A program made the translations under genes and the position numbers. From Hippopus hippopus (taxonomy: Eukaryota > Mollusca > Bivalvia > Cardiida > Cardiidae): a stretch of 64,000 bases of DNA. The stretch is taken from positions 37,636,974 to 37,700,973 of the forward strand of contig OX328105.1 of NCBI GenBank assembly GCA_946811185.2, written 5' to 3'. The notes under the pieces were generated by a model, which had not been told where the DNA came from, did not search any database, and was given only the letters and a program-made list of their open reading frames with translations. This document shows positions 48,001 through 56,696 of the stretch, piece after piece (the stretch's first letter is position 1; each line of letters opens with the position of its first letter).

Positions 48001-51000
48001 ATATTTGAGCCATGCTCTGACGAAAGGGGGCTTAATGCATCTCCGTGATCCATGGCACCAAGCAAGCCATCACTTACTTATGGATCCATGATGTTCACTT
48101 TTTTCAACAACCAACTTAATCATGCGGTAGACTGGTCCTTGGACATACAGAAAATTGAACAATAGCAAAAAGTTTCGGCCCAGGTCAGCCTGCGCGGACT
48201 GCGCAGGCTGACCTGGGTCGATACTTTTCGCAGATCCATTAAGCCCCCTTTTCACAGAGCATGACTCATTTGTTTGAAAATAAAGAAAGCACTTGTTACC
48301 AGTATCTTAACCTCACAGAACGCTTTCAAAAGCTTTCGTCCTTGGAATCGATTAGGCACGGGATTGTTTGGTAAATAATCATAATGTAATCATATTAAAT
48401 GCCTCGTGAAAAAAAAATGAAGCGGATGACTTTCGAAGCATCTTTGATAAAAATGGGTAATCACAACGATTAAAACTTGAATATAAAGATGTGAGTGTAA
48501 ACAAAGAGGCAAAGACAGAATTCACCCTAAGAGAGCTGTTTCTCCTTTGCCACGATGTCTATCAAAAGTAATCTACAGTAAAATGAACAAAAAGCCGTTT
48601 AGAGGAGAAATTGATAAATTGATTGTATGGTGTTTAAGGCCGTTTTCAACATTATTTTAGTTAAACCCCTGTCACACCAGGGCGGCGATCCCACGGCGTC
48701 CAAGAAAAAATGCAGAACGCCGAGATGCGCGCAGTACGATCGCAGGCATCGTCACAGCAACGCAGTGGCATCGCGAATAGACGCGTTGGGATCGTCTAGG
48801 ACGCCGAGGGACGGCGCGCATTTTGAGCATGCACAAAATAATCGCCGTCGCTCGGCGTTCTGAAAAGAGCGCAGTGGGATCACCGGAAGGTCGTCTTAGC
48901 GACGCAGTAAGGTCTCCCACAACGCCATGGGAGCTCCGCCAGCGCGCACAAAGGTCGCAGTGCGAACGCTATGGTTGTCGGTGGCGCTTACACGGAGACT
49001 GTACCGCGCGCTTTGAGATGTCACCGCGTCATTACTGTGCTTATACGGCGCGTCAGCGGCGCTTATACAGCGCGTCAACGGCGCTGACACGGAGTGTTTT
49101 TTATTTCACTGCGCTCTTAGAACGACTCCTCTGAGCTGCAACGGCGATCACTGGGCTTGTAAGGCGCTTCTACAGCGTCCATCAGTCTTTCTCTGACAAA
49201 AACGAAGATATAGTAGACGAAGTATTCAAATAAACATTCAATTCACCATGGCTGATGTACGCCAGTAAGCCGGGCTAGTAATGGTGGAGGAGTTAATAGT
49301 GGTTGACTTGTTTCTGTTTGAGAGGGTTGGGGTTTATGTCCTGCTTTTTCCCCTTTTCTTTTTACGAGCATAGTTTTATTCTCCGTTGACTTTTTGAGAC
49401 CACAGCAAAGAAACAATTGATTAATAAATGTGTATGCATACAATTCGTTTTCAGAGATTGTTGCCACGCCTTCCACGTAATGTGAGCGCCTTGAGAACGC
49501 CGTGAACGCCCAGTGCACGCAGTATGAGCACCGTGAAAGCGCAGAGCACTCAGTGGTAGCGCCATGAGAGCGCAGAAAATCGCCAAGAAGAACTCCGTAG
49601 GAACGCGATAACACGCCATAGCAGCTGCGTAGCATTGCCTTGGTCGTGGTGAGAACGCCGTGACATCTCTGTCTTCGCGAAAAACATCCGATTTTTCCTG
49701 CGATCTCATGGCGCTCTGGGAAATTAAACAACGCCGTCCCAACGCAGTGGAAACGCAATATAGTGTGACAGGGGCTTTACGTCGCGGCGGCCAGTGCACT
49801 TATCCATACTTTCCTGGAGTTTCTGTTATCAGCATTTCGTACAATATTCTTCCCAAGCCGCTGGCTGCTTTCCCGCATAACCATCGTCGAAAAAATGGTC
49901 AGCGGTGAGAGGGGAATGAATCCTGTCGAAATGACTAACCGTGATCAATCCTTGGAAAGAAATTGGCCGGAGATCAAACTAGCGACCTGCTGTTTGCAAG
50001 TCCTGAACGCTACCGACTGAGCTACCGGGGCTCAGCTTGTAGGAGCTAATGGATTACTTGTTTCTCTCTCGACCCCAACAAACATTCCCTGATTTCACTC
50101 AGTTCGAGTATGCGGATTGCTGAACGTTCCTGAAGAGTCCAATGCTGTAAAATGATTCAGTATACAATGTAAGGGCTAACAACCTAAATATGCTGGAGCT
50201 TTGAGGATCTAATCGGGCTTAACTAAACAGACTGACGGCATAGATCCATGATAAAACTGTATAATCTTTGTAGTCTGATCTTGACCTATGCCATCAGCCA
50301 AGGTTCCTATTTTCGCGAAAGGCGCAGAAGGGTTAGTATTAATGAGTGAGTTCTAAGCAATTGCTTGAAAAGTTGTTTTCTGATTCCATAACCGGACAAA
50401 ATAGTACTTTTCACTCCAAGTATGGCTTTTTTTTTAATTTAAACATTGTGAAAAAGTAGCGATTTTTTGTATTAGAGCAGATCCTTTCTTCACAAAATTT
50501 TCCATTTCATATGGGAGAAAGTATTTTTCACTCCAAAATGTTTCTCTATTATGACACTGAAATAGTTTTTAACATAAAAAAAAAAAGAACAACATGGATC
50601 AAATCGGCGACATATAGCCGAGGTAAGGTCCTGACGCTCTTAAACATGGCTCAGTGGGCTTAAATTGCGGACAAGGTAGATCAATGATCAGACTGCACAG
50701 ACCTTGCAGTCGGATATTTGGATCTACATTGTCCAAAAGTAGAGATTTTTCAGTTTTAAACTAATAGCAATATTTCCGTCTTCGCTCTTGGCTGGAAATT
50801 TCCTCCTAATTTATTCGCCAGAAAAAAGGTTAACGACAGACCGCTCAGCCAAGAAATCCGAGAAAAAAACATCGCCAAACTGCTGACAGGATCGTGAAAC
50901 CTCGCAACACTATGTCAACAGCGCTCCCCCTTCTATCTTGATTAAATTGGCATCGTTCTATGTGATGGCGAGCTATTTGAGAAGTTAATTTTCAATTTGT

Positions 51001-54000
51001 CTCCGATTAACTGGCAGCGCAAACGATTTTTTCGTCACATTAGCTGGTTTCCTGTATTCATCGTCTTGATTACATGGTTCCCGGGAGACTAATGGTATTA
51101 TCATTTGAAAGGAATGGAGCGTCGAGCTCCAAGCGAAGTTAGAAACGAAATTAATCTACGCGATCGTCTTGATAGGATTTTTAAGTGTAAAGAAATGACG
51201 AGTGCCGAAAGACTCTTGAATTGGCAACTTGCTGGTGAATTAAAACGGTTATGTCCATTTAATTCTTTCTTGAGAGCAATTGTATGGAGTTAACGGTAGA
51301 AGCCGAGGAGGTCGAATGTTGAAAATTGGTTTATGGGCGGAGCTTTATCAAACATTAACAGGATGTCGTTCAATAAGGTTCGAGGCGCGTGATTAACTCG
51401 AGCAATATAGGGAAAATTTGTCAGACGAATTCTGGAAATTGGGCTGTAACGATAATATCCCAATGTCGTAAAAATAAGCATTAGCTTATACGCCAAAAAA
51501 ATTAATTGCGATGAAAATGTTCTAGAATCGCACAATGGGCGTCATAAAATATGGCGTCATAGATTAACGAGGCCAACCGGTAGAAAAGATATCTAGCTCT
51601 GCAGAGAATGGTACTTCTGCTAACGAGCAAACCTCTGGATGTGTTTGAGTCGTGCTCTGTGTTGATGCATTTGCAAAAGTTATCGATTCATGTCAGCCTG
51701 CGCAATCCGCGCAGGCTGACATGGATCAAAACTTTTTGCTATTTGTTAGATTTTCTGCATTTCCAAGGACATTCTACCTCACAATTCATCATGGAAATAT
51801 ATTGAGCCCCCACTTTCCAAGAGCACTGTTCAGTATGAGTTGCCAACTTAACGCATTTTTTGAAAAGTGTAGAAATCGGCTCAATAACATTTAGATTTCA
51901 CTGTTCTGATATACTATGAGAATTTATTTCATGCTTTTAGAAAGCTTATCGAGAAATAATGGTGGATTATGGTTTGATATTTCATGGTTACCAGCGAAAA
52001 ATACCGATTTCATATTTTCTAACTCTTCAATTGAAGGCGAAAACAGTAGTTCCCACTCTCTAGTTACCAAGGTAAACAAGGCGTGCCTTTCAACCAGAGA
52101 GAAATATGACGTAATTTACGCGCAATTACCCTACATTTATCGCGCTTTACGTTAAGTTGTAATGCGTTATGTGAGGGGTGGGGGTACCGCACGGGGAATG
52201 ACTGAAAACTGTACTGGATTTTGACGCAAGTGACAACAAAAAAGGGGTTAGAAGCATGAAATAGATAAAATACAGATATCCTCTATATATTCAGTATCTG
52301 AAGTAGAAGATATGAGAAAACATCGTGGGAAAATAACAGATGCTCATTTTCCACATTTTTTAGTCTAAGGTTTTGTTTAAACATATTTCATTTTACAGTA
52401 AAAATATTTCGGGTTGGACATCTTTTTTATCATTTCACAATGTTATTTTTTTTTTTTCGTTTCTTTCGAGTCAGGTTAAGTAATTGATGAATGAGTTCTC
52501 TTAAGCCTTTACCAGAACGACAAAATTTTAAACTTGTCGAAACGCAAAGAATTTGTAAACGAAAAATTCAGTGTGACTCAAATTGTCTTTGAAAGGGTCG
52601 GAAACATTATGGGGGAAAAAGGAGACAATGCTGGTTACTAGCATTTTGTCCTTTTTCTACAATGTTTTCGAAAGCCTACAGGAATTTTAAAACACAGGAT
52701 TGTCATAAAGAGTTAAAAAAGAAACAAAATACTCCATCATTGTAAGTCCAGTTTTATTTTCCGTCAGGGTATATTCCTGTGTCATTGTCTTCTGAAGCCG
52801 TGCGCTTATATGTGAGCCATACTCTGTGAAAAGAGGACTTAATGCATCTGCAAAAGTATCGACCCAGGTCATCCTGCGCAGTCTGCGCAGGCTGACCTGG
52901 GCCGAAACATTTTGCTTTCATCAATTTTCAGGATGTCAATGGATTCTTCTAAATCGTAATTCGGTTATTTGTAAGACAAAGAGGATTTTAGGCATCTCTA
53001 ATTATGTGATGATTGTCTTTGCTTGTAACGATGTATGACGGAGATGCATTCAGATCCCTTTTGCCAGAGCATGGCTCTTTTAAACCACCTAAATGCTGAT
53101 CCGGGCCCGTATTCACCAACCATTCTTAGTCTTATTCTGGATTAAGAAAGAAACGCAATGTCTCATTGGCAATCTCACTGGATGAGACAAAACTGCTCAG
53201 CCAATCAGACGGCGAAGTTTTGGAATTCCGAGTTAGAAGTGAACTGAGGATTGTTAGTGAACACGGCCCACGATCGATAAACTCTGTCAGCGCTAAATTC
53301 GACCTCCTACGAAGGCTGAAAATAAAAGCCACTGCAACTGAGAAAGATTTTAATCTCGTAGCCTATAGTAAACAATTGATAGGTATAGTCCCAAGATCAG
53401 ACTGCATGTTCAGTGCAGTCTGATTTTAATCTACTCCGTCCGCAGAATCCCCTGTTTTCTATGACCAGTGGTGCTGAAAGTGTTGCAGTGAAGGAAGTCT
53501 ACTTATTTGTTGTACTGTTTCATAATAACCGAAACTTTGTTTTACTTACAGCACAAGCCCAGTCCAGTTTGATTGGTAAAACAAGGAGACCCCGAACAGC
53601 ATTTACGTCGCAGCAGTTGTTAGAACTTGAACGCCAATTCAAAATGAATAAATACCTGTCAAGACCGAAAAGGTTTGAAGTGGCGACCACGCTGATGTTG
53701 ACGGAAACGCAGGTTTGTGATACATTTGTTATAGCTATAAAATAACGTAATGTTTCATATGTTTGACTAGCCAGTAGTAAGCTTAGTAGATAACGCTCAG
53801 GGCTTGAATCCAGGGGGTCGCTGGTTCAAATCCGCCAGCTCGATAATTTTCTTCCCAAGGTTTAATGACGTAATTCATTCCTCTCTCATCGCCGATCATT
53901 CTTTTGACTACGGTTATGTGAGAATGCCGAAGAAAGAAAATTATGAGAAGTACTGGGAACAGGAACGCGAGAGAAACATGGATAGGTGCACTGGCCGCCG

Positions 54001-55246
54001 TGATATAACTGAAATCATGTTATAAAACGGCGTTAACACCAAATAATTAATAAAAAAAAATCAAACAAACAAACGAACGAACGAACAGTCGAACGAACGA
54101 GCGGACGGACGGAGGGAAGGACGGACAGACGGACGGACCAAACAAGGACAAACAGGCAAACAAACAGTTACATTTCTTCAGTATATACTCATTTATACAC
54201 TGACACTGGTTCTAAACAAATTACGAATAAAATTGCTTAAAAAGTATTATCTACTATTGTGCAACAACGATTTCTTTTTTTCCTAGATGAAATAGACAAA
54301 AATGTTTAGAAATTACTGTATTTTTGGATTTTTTTTCTTTCATTAAATGAAAAAGTCCTCGTCATTTAGTTAGAAAATAGAGGGTTCACCTTATAAATGT
54401 GTTCCTTTTTGTTACCGAGGTACATTCTTGCAATTTCGCGTGTTGTTTCACGACTCGCACAACAAGATGGATTAAATTCATACTTAAGAAAAATAACTAA
54501 ACTCTTTAAGATCTAAATTAACCCTTTCCGACAAATTCCCTTGTTTACCGACCCCGAGAAAAAAGCCACTTGAAAACATTGTGGGAAAAGAAGAAAATGC
54601 TGGTAACCAGCATTTTCTCCTGTTCACGCATTGTTTTTTACCCTTTGATAAATTCCACCTCTTGAGTTAGAACTTAACTGATCTGTTTTCTGCAGATATT
54701 TTGAAACTGGACTTGTCTACAATTTCCCCATTTGGTAGTGTTATATAATCTATATGGGCAGATGTTACAACTGATTCCCATGATTCGTTCAATCAATTGT
54801 AATTAGTTATCTATTTCCATTTCAAGGTAAAAATATGGTTTCAAAACAGACGTATGAAGTGGAAAAGAAGTAAAAAGAATTTCTCCAGCGGACATAAGAC
54901 GTCGACAGATGATTCTGGCAAAGTCACAGGTGATACTATCCCTACGGACTTGGACCTAAATTGTCCGAGTGAAGCCGAACTGCTAGATGACGAAAACGAC
55001 TCCGATATTGAGGTCAGTGATGACCCGGATGTAGTCTCTGATGATAAACTTGATATTGCAGACACGCAGCAAAGAGACTTGATGTCACGTGGTGACAATG
55101 ACGTCACGACACAATCGTACAGTGTGGCCGATAACACCAAATCTTGTTCAAGTCTGGATTTCAGATTGACTGCTTCAGTGCAATTGTCTAGTGCCGGTTT
55201 TATAGGAAATTCGGGCCTTCTGAACTCGGCATCTGCAATATCGTGA
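35493..55246 (+). CDS. Mnx: Mnx (HB9/exex-type) homeobox transcription factor, complete spliced gene
   Basis: Mnx proteins are nuclear ANTP-class homeodomain factors that specify motor neurons and, in vertebrates, pancreas. Coding exons are 35493-36015, 53552-53712 and 54827-55246, giving 367 residues. An N-terminal eh1-like Groucho-binding motif, FSIDSLL, spans residues 5-11. The YLNEWM...GGML...MMDY region before the homeodomain matches the family. The homeodomain (about residues 185-244) has [38 protein letters not shown] and [16 protein letters not shown]. It is split by an intron between homeodomain positions 44 and 45, a common homeobox intron site. The tail is acidic ([18 protein letters not shown]). 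The ATG at 35493 is chosen because it puts the eh1 motif at the N-terminus as in orthologues; the in-frame upstream codon is TTG and an ATG at 35471 is out of frame. Intron 1 is 17.5 kb and intron 2 is 1.1 kb. Confidence 0.95.
36110..36192. repeat. MITE-A-like hairpin just inside Mnx intron 1
   Basis: AAAACATTGTGGCAAAAAGA and its inverse fold around GCTCTGTAGGAGC. Only the palindromic core is present, 95 nt after the exon 1 donor. Confidence 0.7.
36450..36540. repeat. MITE-B palindrome fragment
   Basis: GTGAAGATCCATGATCAGAC, TTTATGCAGTCTGGTCTTAA. Confidence 0.5.
36620..36800. repeat. Dispersed repeat G, copy 2
   Basis: GATAAAATGCATTTAAATTT, GGTCGGTCAAAGTGTCAGTC and GATGGCAGAAAAAAAT match copies at 33700 and 42215. 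Confidence 0.55.
37563..37577. repeat. Poly-G run
   Basis: About 15 consecutive G. Similar runs occur at about 21199-21211, 38946-38962, 42807-42818 and 58207-58216; they are quadruplex-prone and also error-prone in assembly. Confidence 0.9.
37762..37972. repeat. MITE-C, truncated copy
   Basis: GAGCTCTGCCAAAAAGTGGT start, CAGCCTGCACAGTCAGC centre, CCCCCTTTTCTCAGAGCGCT end; the middle is shortened. Confidence 0.65.
38513..38748. repeat. MITE-A full copy
   Basis: TTAACTGTTTACCAGATGGC start, GAAAGCATTTGCAGACGATA, palindrome around AATGCTGGTTACCCGC, GTGAGGTAAAGACTTAA end. Confidence 0.85.
39206..39352. repeat. (AATA)n low-complexity tract
   Basis: AATA/AATAA repeats followed by a poly-A and AAT run. 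Confidence 0.95.
39360..40340. other. Mnx intron 1, no recognised element
   Basis: AT-rich DNA. An 88-codon open frame (40106-40372, [15 protein letters not shown]...) is low-complexity and runs into the family E repeat; it is not supported as a gene. Confidence 0.3.
40345..40760. repeat. Repeat family E copy
   Basis: TTATCGAGAAATAATGGTCG, ACGACCAGTGAAAAATGC, TTACCTAGGTAAACAGCGCG and GTTAGAAGCATGAAA in the same order as the other copies; the final inverted pair is mostly deleted. Confidence 0.75.
40795..41345. mobile_element. 551-bp non-autonomous DNA transposon, TA flanked
   Basis: Terminal inverted repeats of about 27 bp: left CACTCAGCAAAACTTCTAAC then CGGCCAC, right the inverse of CACTCAAAAAAACTTCTAAA then CGGCCAC. 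TA lies on both sides (40793-40794, 41346-41347), as for Tc1/mariner elements. No transposase remains. Confidence 0.75.
41395..41465. repeat. Poly-A and (AAAT)n tract
   Basis: A-run then AATAAATAAATAAATAAATA. Confidence 0.9.
41748..41840 (+). repeat. tRNA-like SINE head
   Basis: CCTGTATGGCTCAGTGATCA (box A-like) and CTTTGGTTCGATCCCAATTC (box B) followed by a T-run, the arrangement of a SINE head or tRNA pseudogene. The stems do not form a full cloverleaf. Confidence 0.5.
42215..42420. repeat. Dispersed repeat G, copy 3
   Basis: CTAAAATGCACTCAAATATA, TTGGTCCAAGTGTTAGCCGC and ACAACAGATAGAACGACTTG; the closest match is the copy at 33700. Confidence 0.55.
43060..43460. promoter_or_regulatory. 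Repeat-free island in Mnx intron 1 with Hox/Pbx-like sites
   Basis: Contains AGTTAATCAATTAAATTC, CTATTGATTGATGTCTCAAT and TTCGATTGATGGAATTAATT: several TGAT/ATCA and TAATT cores within 400 bp, and no known transposon. Enhancer function is inference only. Confidence 0.3.
43690..43935. repeat. Dispersed repeat F, copy 2
   Basis: Aligns in order with 30515-30770 (TTTCAGCCATTTCATC, TTGCATAGATTACGACG, GAAAATGCATTTCAT, TTTCCGGTTTTAA). Confidence 0.6.
44567..44778. repeat. MITE-B full copy
   Basis: TTAATCCTCATCCTGCTAAT start, palindrome AAGATCAGACTGAACGTTCT, GCTGCCCAAGGGTTAA end. Confidence 0.88.
44936..45190. repeat. Dispersed repeat H, uninterrupted copy
   Basis: ACTTTGAATTTCAAAATAAA, CAATAAAACGCTACCTGGTG, GCACCGGCCATTTATTAAAA, TTGGGTAATAGCTTCGGTAT and GATGCGTCATAGCAGACAGG. 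The same order occurs at 59878-60031 plus 60891-60985, where an 858-bp insertion splits it. Confidence 0.7.
45219..45402. repeat. Short element with AGCCTGGGT..CAG ends
   Basis: TTAGCCTGGGTCCAGGC at 45219 and CTGGAACCCAGGTTA at 45388 form inverted ends. A related right end is at 61499-61515. Confidence 0.4.
45400..45655. repeat. MITE-A copy partly included in a tandem duplication
   Basis: TTACCCTTTACCAAACAATC start, ATACATAGTGGGAAAAATGA and AATGCTAGTTACAAGCAT centre, TGATTTGGCATCTGCAG arm. Confidence 0.65.
45468..45843. repeat. 188-bp perfect tandem duplication
   Basis: Units 45468-45655 and 45656-45843 look identical base for base, from AAAATGATAATAATAAATGC to ACTAATGTATAATACGGCT. Very recent duplication or an assembly artefact. 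Confidence 0.93.
46075..46265. repeat. MITE-A, decayed copy
   Basis: TTTACCCTTCTGTACCAGAT start, CCCGTGTTTTAACAAACTTG, AAAATGCATACAGTTTG; palindrome mostly lost. Confidence 0.5.
46280..46560. other. Repeat-free island in Mnx intron 1
   Basis: Unique-looking sequence with GATGAGTCAG, TGGTTTATAGG, GCTTTAATTAGATG and GACACAGGTGCGC (E-box CAGGTG). A candidate regulatory element without further proof. Confidence 0.25.
46875..47064. repeat. MITE-B, symmetric foldback derivative
   Basis: Both ends carry the same arm: CCCCTTATCCTGCTAAATAA on the left and its inverse TAGCAGGATAAGGGTTG on the right, with TTTGAAATAGCA / TGCTGTTTCAA also mirrored. The usual AGCGCGACTC arm and GATCAGACTGCAC core are absent. 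Confidence 0.75.
47490..47570. repeat. MITE-B palindrome core
   Basis: GGCGTAGATCAAGACCAGAC, CGAGCAGTCTGATTTTTGAT. Confidence 0.6.
47672..48375. repeat. Two MITE-A copies, the second interrupted by MITE-C
   Basis: Copy 1 (47672-47901) has TTAACTCTTTACCAAACAAC and GCAAAGGATTAA ends. Copy 2 starts at that TTAA (47898), is split by MITE-C at 48007-48267, and resumes to GGATTGTTTGGTAAATAATC. Confidence 0.8.
48007..48267. repeat. MITE-C full copy, ATTT duplication
   Basis: GAGCCATGCTC / GAGCATGACTC ends, centre CAGCCTGCGCGGACTGCGCA perfectly palindromic, ATTT on both sides. Near-consensus. Confidence 0.93.
48627..50033 (-). repeat. tRNA-derived SINE (minus strand) split by a 1.1-kb element
   Basis: The minus-strand head at 50033 reads GAGCCCCGGTAGCTCAGTCG (box A) with TCGCTAGTTTGATCTCC (box B). 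The body follows to CCGCCGCGACGTAA, then the insertion at 48664-49776, and the tail resumes CTAAAATAATGTTGAAAACG before GGCCTTAAACACC. The total without the insertion is about 290 bp. Confidence 0.8.
48664..49776. mobile_element. 1.1-kb non-autonomous DNA transposon with ~10-bp repeat array
   Basis: Terminal inverted repeats A(A/G)CCCCTGTCACAC with TTA target duplications (48661-48663, 49777-49779), as in PIF/Harbinger-type elements. The flanks come from both halves of one SINE, which fixes the borders. Both sub-terminal regions are CpG-rich arrays of CGC-centred words (AACGCCGTGA, GCGCAGTGGG, AACGCAGTGG types). No transposase seen; open frames here follow the repeats. Confidence 0.8.
50225..50335. 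repeat. MITE-B core fragment
   Basis: GACGGCATAGATCCATGATA, TTTGTAGTCTGATCTTGACC. Confidence 0.5.
50660..50740. repeat. MITE-B core fragment
   Basis: GGTAGATCAATGATCAGACT, CCTTGCAGTCGGATATTTGG. Confidence 0.55.
50930..51560. promoter_or_regulatory. Repeat-free island in Mnx intron 1, candidate conserved element
   Basis: About 630 bp without a recognised transposon, 2.0-2.6 kb before Mnx exon 2. Contains CGATTAACTGG, CATTAGCTGG, CGAAATTAATCTACGCG and GAATTAAAACGG homeodomain-type cores. A 62-codon frame (51105-51293, with [20 protein letters not shown]) has plausible amino-acid composition but no recognised family. Confidence 0.3.
51647..51831. repeat. MITE-C, internally deleted copy
   Basis: GAGTCGTGCTC start, centre CAGCCTGCGCAATCCGCGCA, GAGCACTGTTC end. 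Confidence 0.75.
51926..52300. repeat. Repeat family E copy
   Basis: TTATCGAGAAATAATGGTGG, GGTTTGATATTTCATGGTTA, TACCAAGGTAAACAAGGCG, GTTAGAAGCATGAAATAG, then ATATCCTCTATATATTC. Confidence 0.75.
52501..52716. repeat. MITE-A full copy
   Basis: TTAAGCCTTTACCAGAACGA and CATAAAGAGTTAA ends, centre GACAATGCTGGTTACTAGCA. Confidence 0.85.
52814..53077. repeat. MITE-C full copy
   Basis: GAGCCATACTC / GAGCATGGCTC ends, centre CATCCTGCGCAGTCTGCGCA. Confidence 0.85.
53101..53271. repeat. MITE-D copy
   Basis: CGGGCCCGTATTCACCAACC and TTGTTAGTGAACACGGCCCA are inverted ends; the centre has two AGCCAATCAG / CTCATTGGC-type words. Confidence 0.7.
53380..53450. repeat. MITE-B core, about 100 bp before Mnx exon 2
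   Basis: GGTATAGTCCCAAGATCAGA, GTTCAGTGCAGTCTGATTTT. Confidence 0.6.
53552..53712 (+). CDS. Mnx: Mnx exon 2 (first 44 homeodomain residues)
   Basis: This 161-nt exon has acceptor TTTTACTTACAG and donor CAG|GTTTGT. It completes the split Ala codon, encodes QAQSSLIGK and then the homeodomain from T1 to Q44 ([27 protein letters not shown]), and ends in phase 0. Confidence 0.95.
53765..54058 (+). repeat. tRNA-derived SINE in Mnx intron 2
   Basis: GACTAGCCAGTAGTAAGCTT head, GCTGGTTCAAATCCGCCAGC box B, and tail GTGATATAACTGAAATCATG / CGGCGTTAACACCAAAT. It starts 52 nt after the exon 2 donor. Confidence 0.8.
54057..54175. repeat. AAAC/GAAC/GGAC tetranucleotide tract after the SINE
   Basis: CAAACAAACAAACGAACGAA through GGACGGACGGAGGG to CAAACAAACAG; a decaying SINE-tail microsatellite. 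Confidence 0.9.
54518..54740. repeat. MITE-A copy in Mnx intron 2
   Basis: TTAACCCTTTCCGACAAATT start and centre GAAAATGCTGGTAACCAGCA; the right arm fades before exon 3. Confidence 0.8.
54827..55246 (+). CDS. Mnx: Mnx exon 3 (recognition helix, acidic tail, stop)
   Basis: This 420-nt exon follows acceptor CCATTTCAAG. It starts [17 protein letters not shown], the third homeodomain helix with W48, F49, N51 and R53, then a Ser/Thr-rich linker, an Asp/Glu-rich stretch, and TGA at 55244-55246. The acidic tail after the homeodomain also occurs in vertebrate MNX1. Confidence 0.95.
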   Translation, partial: VKIWFQNRRMKWKRSKKNFSSGHKTSTDDSGKVTGDTIPTDLDLNCPSEAELLDDENDSDIEVSDDPDVVSDDKLDIADTQQRDLMSRGDNDVTTQSYSVADNTKSCSSLDFRLTASVQLSSAGFIGNSGLLNSASAIS

Positions 55247-55360
55247 TGTCATGGTCTGATGAAAAATCATAGATAATGAATGTTATTGGAAGTGAAAAAG
55301 AGGACTTAGATACTGTGAAATCTTGAAGCATGCGATGGTCCCGATATTTTTTTCGGTTTG

Positions 55361-55597
55361 TTTCACCCTCTACCACAAAATCACAAGTTTTAACGATCAT
55401 GACGAAGAAGGCCTTTGAAAAACAATTCAGAGAAAAGGAAAAGATGCTGGTAGCCAGCATTTTCTGCATTATCCAGAAATGAATGTTTTCTAACCTTGCA
55501 AAGACAAATCCATTTACATGAGACACACTTACCTTCTGGTCTACAAATATTTTCAGTTTGGACAAGTCCACAATTTTGTCGTGTGGTAGAGAGTTAA
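55361..55597. repeat. MITE-A copy 115 bp after the Mnx stop
   Basis: TTTCACCCTCTACCACAAAA start, centre AGATGCTGGTAGCCAGCATT, GTGTGGTAGAGAGTTAA end. Probably part of the Mnx 3' UTR. Confidence 0.82.
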
Positions 55598-55967
55598 TTC
55601 ATTGTATTTTTCCCAAGTGAACAGGTAATTTTGGGAGGATGGGCTAGAAACAACGTGGTACTTAGGTAAAGCGAATATAATATTATGACAGGAATATACA
55701 TGTATATGACTTGGTAGCAAAATATCGATAATCAGTGTAAAATAAATCGAATCCGTAAATTTAAGGACAAAGAAGTTGAAAATTAATGGAGAATCTGTTA
55801 GTAACGAGGAACTATAGCAAAAGCTATCGAAATAAATACGACATTGAGGGCTTTCTACATGTTTTTTTTCCTGCTTCTCAATAACGTTTAGTTGAAAGGC
55901 TGCCTTTGCAGAAAAAAAATGACGAAATCTACAAGTTCTGAGAACATAACACTATTACCTAATATTA

Positions 55968-56105
55968 ACCCTTATCCAGCTGAAAGTAAGCTGCTGACTA
56001 TTACAAAACAAGATTTCGCTAAATTGGAGGGTGTAAAGCAAGATCAGACTGCATGTATGTGCAGGCTGATCTTTCTTTACACTCTCCGCTATATGCATCT
56101 ATGGT
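55968..56105. repeat. MITE-B, left arm and core
   Basis: TTAACCCTTATCCAGCTGAA start, then AAGCAAGATCAGACTGCATG and TGCAGGCTGATCTTTC; the far arm is missing. Confidence 0.7.
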
Positions 56106-56205
56106 CGCGAACGTCAGGAGAAGATTTAAGATTTATTTCCCGTTTATATCTTTCTGTAGGTAACATTTTTAGTCGTCTTTCTCAGCTCCGTTCAACATAT
56201 TACAA

Positions 56206-56440
56206 AGGGGGTCCTGTGTGGCTCAGTGTTAAAGTGTAGGACCCGCGACCTGGAGGCCCCGGGTTCGAGCCTCAGTGGTTCCACTGGGTTTTTCACAGTA
56301 GTGCTCTTGGGCAAGACACCTCAGAGCCCCAGCCCAGTACTAGTGAAACCCAGGAAAACATGCATAAGTGAGCTGTCGCCGTGATATGACTGAAATAATG
56401 TTGAAAGCGGCGTAAAAACACCATTCAAAAAAATCAAAAT
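56206..56440 (+). repeat. tRNA-derived SINE, complete
   Basis: GTCCTGTGTGGCTCAGTGTT (box A) and CCCCGGGTTCGAGCCTCAG (box B), body CACTGGGTTTTTCACAG and GGGCAAGACACCTCAGAGCC, tail CGCCGTGATATGACTGAAAT / AAGCGGCGTAAAAACACC. Confidence 0.85.
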
Positions 56441-56696
56441 ATTACAATCGAGAATGGAACTGTGGACCAGATCATAATTTCAAAACTTTGTGGAAAATGA
56501 GAAATTGCTCGTAACAATATTACTTTAAAAAGAAATGCAGTGCGCCTCAATTCCATTCTTACAAAGTCTAATTCCAAGCCCTACGAAATTGTTATCAAGG
56601 TCGTCTTTAGCAAATTTGATTCAAAAGGGACAAGGTGGCAATACTATTTTTGGGTGAGCCTTGTTTCTGTGAGCAATAAAGTTTGTTCTTTATGTG

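Noticed and set aside
48672..49799. Overlapping long frames in the CpG-rich block
   Set aside because: They lie inside the TTA-flanked transposon and follow its repeated CGC words on both strands; no domain recognised.
49965..50033. tRNA gene with GCCCCGGTAGCTCAG start
   Set aside because: The acceptor arms mismatch and the sequence continues into a SINE body and tail.
51105..51293. 62-codon frame as a micropeptide gene
   Set aside because: Composition is protein-like but there is no homology, splice or promoter evidence; kept only as part of a candidate regulatory island.
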